Source: an uncultured bacterium
GTDB taxonomy: Bacteria > Cyanobacteriota > Vampirovibrionia > Gastranaerophilales > Gastranaerophilaceae
Direction: 5' to 3'
Assembly (NCBI GenBank): GCA_902777855.1
Contig: CACYVN010000008.1
Coordinates: 62,001-126,000 of the forward strand
Length of the DNA: 64,000 nt
The notes under the pieces were generated by a model, which was given only the letters and a program-made list of their open reading frames with translations, did not search any database and had not been told where the DNA came from. The translations under genes were made by a program, and so were the position numbers. Positions 60,425 to 64,000 of this stretch are shown here, piece after piece; position 1 is the stretch's first letter, and every line of letters begins with the position of its first letter.

Positions 60425-61231
60425 CTATTTTATATTCTGTAAAATCATCATAATCAAAGCAATAAATTTATCTTTAACTTCGTTAGCGGTTTCAATAACT
60501 TCTTTGTGATTCAGTTTTTTATCGGAAACCCCGCTTGCGTAGTTTGTAAGACAGCTCAATCCAATTACTTTTATTCCGCAGTAATTCGCAACGATAGCTT
60601 CCGGAACGGTTGACATGCCGCAGGCATCAGCGCCCAACGTTCTTGCCATATTAATTTCTGCAGGGGTTTCGTAACTCGGACCTGTAGAAGCCATATAAAT
60701 ACCGTGTCTTATATTCATATTAAGTAATCTTCCGGCAGCATCGACTATTTTTATTAAACCCTTGTCATAAACTTCAGACATATCCGGGAACCGAACGCCG
60801 TATCTTTCGTCATTTCTTCCGATAAGTGGATTCGTACCCATAAAATTGATATGGTCTGTTATCACCATCAAATCTCCAGGACGGAAGCTTTTATTAACAA
60901 TCCCTGCAGCATTAGTGAGAATGATTGTTTTTACTCCGAGTTCTTTCATAACCTTAATCGGATAGGTTATTTGTTCCATTGAGTAGCCTTCGTAATAGTG
61001 CATCCTGCCCTGCATCATTACAACTCTGCGCCCGACAATATTTGCGAAAACTAACTGCCCTTTATGCCCTTCAACTGAGGACAAGCGTGGAAATCTCGGG
61101 ATTTGTTTATATGGGATGGCAAATTCCTGATACTTATCAGCAAGTTCACCTAAACCTGAACCTAAAATAATTCCTATTTCAGGTTCAAAATTATCGGTAT
61201 AAGTATTGATATAATCAAGTGTATGCCTCAT
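60425..61231 (-). CDS. Purine-nucleoside phosphorylase
   Basis: Cleaves purine nucleosides with phosphate for salvage. The 268-residue trimeric-type protein has 'IGIILGSGLGELADKY', 'VMMQGRMHYYEG', 'ILTNAAGIVNKSFRPGDLMV' and 'ACGMSTVPEAIVANYCG', like PunA/DeoD2 enzymes. GGGAG precedes the ATG. Single gene. Confidence 0.94.
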   Translation of the reverse strand: MRHTLDYINTYTDNFEPEIGIILGSGLGELADKYQEFAIPYKQIPRFPRLSSVEGHKGQLVFANIVGRRVVMMQGRMHYYEGYSMEQITYPIKVMKELGVKTIILTNAAGIVNKSFRPGDLMVITDHINFMGTNPLIGRNDERYGVRFPDMSEVYDKGLIKIVDAAGRLLNMNIRHGIYMASTGPSYETPAEINMARTLGADACGMSTVPEAIVANYCGIKVIGLSCLTNYASGVSDKKLNHKEVIETANEVKDKFIALIMMILQNIK

Positions 61232-61256
61232 GAAGAACTCCCAAAATATTTATAAA

Positions 61257-61293
61257 AATACACGGGTTTTGTAATTAAAACCCGTGTATTATA
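61257..61293 (-). terminator. Terminator of the omega-like gene
   Basis: On the minus strand AATACACGGGTTTT/AAAACCCGTGTATT around AATTAC, followed by TTTAT. Confidence 0.85.
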
Positions 61294-61295
61294 AA

Positions 61296-61535
61296 CTAAC
61301 CTACTAATCTGTTGTCGTCAGCTTCAGATGCTTTAACCATCAGTGCGTGTTCAACAGGATTTTCTCTTGTATATGCGCTTTCGTGTGCATCTTCATAACC
61401 AAAACCTTCTCTTGCTTTTCTCGCCTGACTTTCGTCAACCAGTTTTTTGGCAAGTTCAGCAATTTCATACACAAGTTTATATCTGTTTTCCGAATTTTCG
61501 TTTAATTCCCATGCTACTTTAATTATTTGATTCAT
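61296..61535 (-). CDS. Putative RNA polymerase omega-like subunit
   Basis: A 79-residue protein. 'SENRYKLVYEIAELAKKLV' resembles the NRYKxVxxAAxRA segment of RpoZ, and 'NPVEHALMVKASEAD' the KPVxxAL segment. Omega is poorly conserved, so this is moderate. GAGG precedes the ATG. If right, it would be rpoZ. Confidence 0.55.
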   Translation of the reverse strand: MNQIIKVAWELNENSENRYKLVYEIAELAKKLVDESQARKAREGFGYEDAHESAYTRENPVEHALMVKASEADDNRLVG

Positions 61536-61603
61536 TTGTAAACCTCGCTTATTATTTGATATGTTCTATCATATAACAGATTTCTTTAAAACACAAGTAT
61601 AAA

Positions 61604-63397
61604 TTATTTGCGGTTTTTGCATCCGTCATCTCCTAAATCAATTTTCCCGTCAAAATTATTATCAACTCCGTCATTACAAGAGCCGATTGAGTCAAAACTC
61701 TCTGCTTTTGGGGAATATTTTAAATATTTATCCGGTATAATATTCCACAAATATAAGAAAAATTGCTTATAATTCTTCGCAAAATTTGGATTTTTTATTA
61801 CAAGCAAATTTTCATCGTTTTTATTTTCTCCGCTATTAGAAAAATTCATTGAACCGATAATCAGATATTCATCGTCAATTATCATTGTTTTTGAATGTAG
61901 TTTTCCTGCGTAATTTTCCGCCTTTAATAAAACTCCGTTCTCCCGTAATAATTTATGTTTTGTATTTCTCGTATTTACACTGTTTGCATCAATTATAATT
62001 TTTACATCAATATTTCTTTTCTTTGCTTTTATTAGTGCTTCCGTAATGTCTTTATGAGTTATCAAAAATGTCGGTACATATATATAACTCTCTGCATTGT
62101 TAATAAGTTCAACAATTCTTTTTGAAGATTTGTACTGCGGAGAAAAATATACTTCTATTTCAGAAATTCCCAAAATAAATTTGTTTGGCAAGTTGTGTCT
62201 GATTTTTGCACTGTGGAATTTACCATTTAGCATCTGTTCAAATTCAGCCTCATAAAGCTCTGCAATTTCACGAGAATTTAAAACAACAACATCATTAACA
62301 TCGTAGCCGCTCAGACCGGACTTTGAAAAATTCATTGAACCTGTTATAACTTTTGATTTATCAAAAATCCAGAATTTGTTATGCATAAGTTTAGCGCTAT
62401 CAGGGCTAAATCTGTCACTTTGGCTTTGTATTGACAGATTTTTGATTATATCGTTGCTCTTATAAAAGTTTTTGGTAATATCAGGGGTTTCGTCATAAAC
62501 AAATCTGATATTTACTCCTTTTGAATGTGCATTTTTTAGTGCGGAAGTTATTGCAGGGATATCCTCATAACCGTATATTGCAATGTCAATACTTTCTTTT
62601 GCATTATTTATGTTATTAACAACAAGTTTGCATACGTCTGTTGAGCAATATGAATTTGGCTTTAATTGTTTTGTGTAATCAAATTTGTATATTGCAATAT
62701 CTCCGCCAAAAAGTTTCAGTGCCGGAGATGTTCCGGTAAGTATAGTCGTATTTTTATTCGCAGGATGTTTTTTATCCTTGACAGCATGACAAAAATGGCA
62801 GGGTTTCATACCTTTTGGCAGTTGTTTAAATGGGATAATGATTTTATCGTGAGCCATATTTCCGTATTCGCATTCAAGGGTGTGATATTTATTTGAATGA
62901 TGATTTAGAACAACAAGATTTAATTTTTTTGAAATTTCAAGATTTTGTTTAAATTTATCTGGGTTTAATGCCTTCCCGTTCCTTAAACCAAAACCGCTGT
63001 TAGAAAGCAAATTTGCATAATCAGTGCCGTCAATTTGAATTGATACTTGTGTACATTTTGAAGAAGTCGAAGGATAAAATTTATAAGACACATTCTTGTT
63101 AAGCAGAATCTTTTGCCCGTATTCTCTGCCAAGATACCATAAATTTATCATATCATTTTTAGATAATTTTAATTTAGATGAATAATCTTTGTCAGGCTCG
63201 GGCTCAAAACTGTCAACACCATATATACAAACGGTTTCATTATTATCAGCAACCCCGTTTCTGTTAAAATCAAGAACAAGCATATCTGCCGACATTACAT
63301 CAATGACTTCATATTTGCTCTTATATGAATATACAAAAGATGCGAATATACAAAAAAGCAAAACTAATATTATTATCGTTAAAATTTTATTTTTCAT
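61604..63397 (-). CDS. Multidomain phospholipase-D-type nuclease
   Basis: A 597-residue exported or membrane-anchored protein. In order: N-terminal helix (5-23); an EF-hand-like loop DFNRNGVADNNE (43-54); an SNase-like stretch (55-140); an Ada-type zinc motif with Cys176, C200xxC203; two PLD domains with HKD sites at His339 and His501, each followed by GSMNFS; and a C-terminal calcium-type motif CNDGVDNNFDGKIDLGDDGC. The two HKD sites make an active Nuc/PLD enzyme likely. Extracellular DNA is a plausible substrate. Confidence 0.8.
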   Translation of the reverse strand: MKNKILTIIILVLLFCIFASFVYSYKSKYEVIDVMSADMLVLDFNRNGVADNNETVCIYGVDSFEPEPDKDYSSKLKLSKNDMINLWYLGREYGQKILLNKNVSYKFYPSTSSKCTQVSIQIDGTDYANLLSNSGFGLRNGKALNPDKFKQNLEISKKLNLVVLNHHSNKYHTLECEYGNMAHDKIIIPFKQLPKGMKPCHFCHAVKDKKHPANKNTTILTGTSPALKLFGGDIAIYKFDYTKQLKPNSYCSTDVCKLVVNNINNAKESIDIAIYGYEDIPAITSALKNAHSKGVNIRFVYDETPDITKNFYKSNDIIKNLSIQSQSDRFSPDSAKLMHNKFWIFDKSKVITGSMNFSKSGLSGYDVNDVVVLNSREIAELYEAEFEQMLNGKFHSAKIRHNLPNKFILGISEIEVYFSPQYKSSKRIVELINNAESYIYVPTFLITHKDITEALIKAKKRNIDVKIIIDANSVNTRNTKHKLLRENGVLLKAENYAGKLHSKTMIIDDEYLIIGSMNFSNSGENKNDENLLVIKNPNFAKNYKQFFLYLWNIIPDKYLKYSPKAESFDSIGSCNDGVDNNFDGKIDLGDDGCKNRK

Positions 63398-63565
63398 AAT
63401 TCATATCAGAATAATAATTGAAATTTTAACACATTTCAATCAAAATAACTTAACACAACTTAATAAAAATTTCAGCAATATTTCAGTTTGTAAATTGAAA
63501 TATTATATTATTTTTCTGCAAAAATTTAAGCTTATGTAATATATAATTTTTCTATTTTTAAAAAT

Positions 63566-63590
63566 GAAAAGTGTTGATATGACACGTTTT
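63566..63590. promoter_or_regulatory. Inverted repeat in the 63398-63762 gap
   Basis: AAAAGTGT-N7-ACACGTTTT, an imperfect dyad that may be an operator. The rest of this 365-base gap is A/T-rich, with TATAAT at 63673-63678 and 63735-63740 as possible -10 elements for the following gene. Confidence 0.3.
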
Positions 63591-63762
63591 AAGGCTATTT
63601 TAAAATGTAAAGTTTTGTTAAAATTGCAATTATTCTTTTTAAGAAATTATAAAAATTAGTCGTTTCATGTGGTATAATATATATAGGAGATATACCATAA
63701 ATTTTTCTGCTTAAAGACCCCTTCAAAAAAATTGGTATAATCTTATTAGAAAGGTGGCGAAT

Positions 63763-64000
63763 ATGAGCAACCTGCAACTACAAAATGATATTGAGAAGTT
63801 ATTAGAGATTTTACCGGAGAAAATTCACAAGTGTCTGAATCCGCAAATGCTTGATGATGCTATTGAAATTGTTTTGGATTTAGGCAGAGTGCCGGAAATT
63901 CGCCGTTCAGATAAAACAATTACTTATCTTGATACTGATATTGTTAATGATAAAGACATTGAATATATAACCTCAAGAGTTCAGGAGTTTACATCTGATA
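63763..64000 (+). CDS. Ycf45/SpoIIIAA-like R3H ATPase, N-terminal part
   Basis: The gene runs off the window; 79 codons are seen. The start is a conserved N-terminal region: 'LLEILPEKIHKCLNPQMLDD', 'IVLDLGRVPEIRRSDKTI' and 'YITSRVQEFTSD'. It resembles the cyanobacterial/plastid Ycf45 family (AAA ATPase with R3H domain), although the ATPase and R3H parts lie outside. AAAGGTGG stands 4 bases before the ATG. Confidence 0.65.
   Translation, partial: MSNLQLQNDIEKLLEILPEKIHKCLNPQMLDDAIEIVLDLGRVPEIRRSDKTITYLDTDIVNDKDIEYITSRVQEFTSD

Overview
The window is low-GC bacterial chromosome with compact genes, mostly strong AGGAG ribosome-binding sites and hairpin terminators. The best guess at the source is a gut member of the non-photosynthetic sister lineage of cyanobacteria (Vampirovibrionia/Melainabacteria, Gastranaerophilales type). 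The reasons are an RpaB/Ycf27-type response regulator, sequences matching the cyanobacterial RpaB box (HLR1), a terminal gene resembling the cyanobacterial/plastid Ycf45 ATPase family, a HydE maturase that implies fermentative [FeFe]-hydrogenase metabolism, and LPS genes (kdsB, rfbA, an O-antigen ligase tail) that imply an outer membrane. The taxonomic call is inference; no marker search was possible.

Layout. 1-6.1 kb: O-antigen ligase tail, a Gly/Met-rich small protein, zinc-ribbon proteins, rfbA, and a malQ-TPR-zinc ribbon operon. 6.1-8.5 kb: tRNA-Lys with a duplicated 3' end, a HAD/TPR pair, and a hairpin-rich repeat inside long inverted repeats. 8.5-12.9 kb: accD-accA-prmA-kdsB, then rpaB. 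12.9-13.9 kb: tRNA-His flanked by partial tRNA copies and palindromic repeats. 13.9-21.8 kb: acetyltransferase, patatin, TRL-like protein, SDR, GT39 transferase, two related membrane proteins, coaX. 22-24.2 kb: solitary tuf, a second inverted copy of the hairpin repeat, and a CopG-like pair. 24.3-31.8 kb: ribD, an MBL hydrolase, gshB, two lineage-type hypothetical proteins, an M2 peptidase. 31.8-43 kb: tsaB/tsaE/diguanylate cyclase/yebC, an annexin-like protein, gdhA, a histidine kinase, a YhaM-like nuclease, ilvC, an aquaporin. 43-48.2 kb: L10 leader, rplJ-rplL, a membrane-anchored L7/L12-like paralogue, hydE, metallophosphoesterase, rqcP. 48.3-59.1 kb: UDG, two M16 peptidases, and the division/cell-wall block murF-mraY-murD-ftsW-murG. 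59.1-64 kb: rplU-rpmA, purine nucleoside phosphorylase, an omega-like protein, a multidomain PLD nuclease, and the start of a Ycf45-like ATPase.

The most novel signal is regulatory. Six genes of mostly unknown function carry an upstream motif of the form (G/A)GCAAT(T/A)3-N15-TTTAT(A/G) with an invariant 15-base spacer, and two more carry a TGAAATTNT variant with the same spacer. Two of these eight have a perfect HLR1 (RpaB) box just upstream. This looks like a distinct promoter class, perhaps under RpaB, serving surface or lineage-specific proteins. Other points of interest are structured repeats that copy the ends of neighbouring tRNA genes, a modular hairpin repeat with a 78-bp identical block in two inverted copies, a membrane protein carrying an L7/L12 C-terminal-like domain next to rplL, and an annexin-type GxGTD motif in a bacterial protein.
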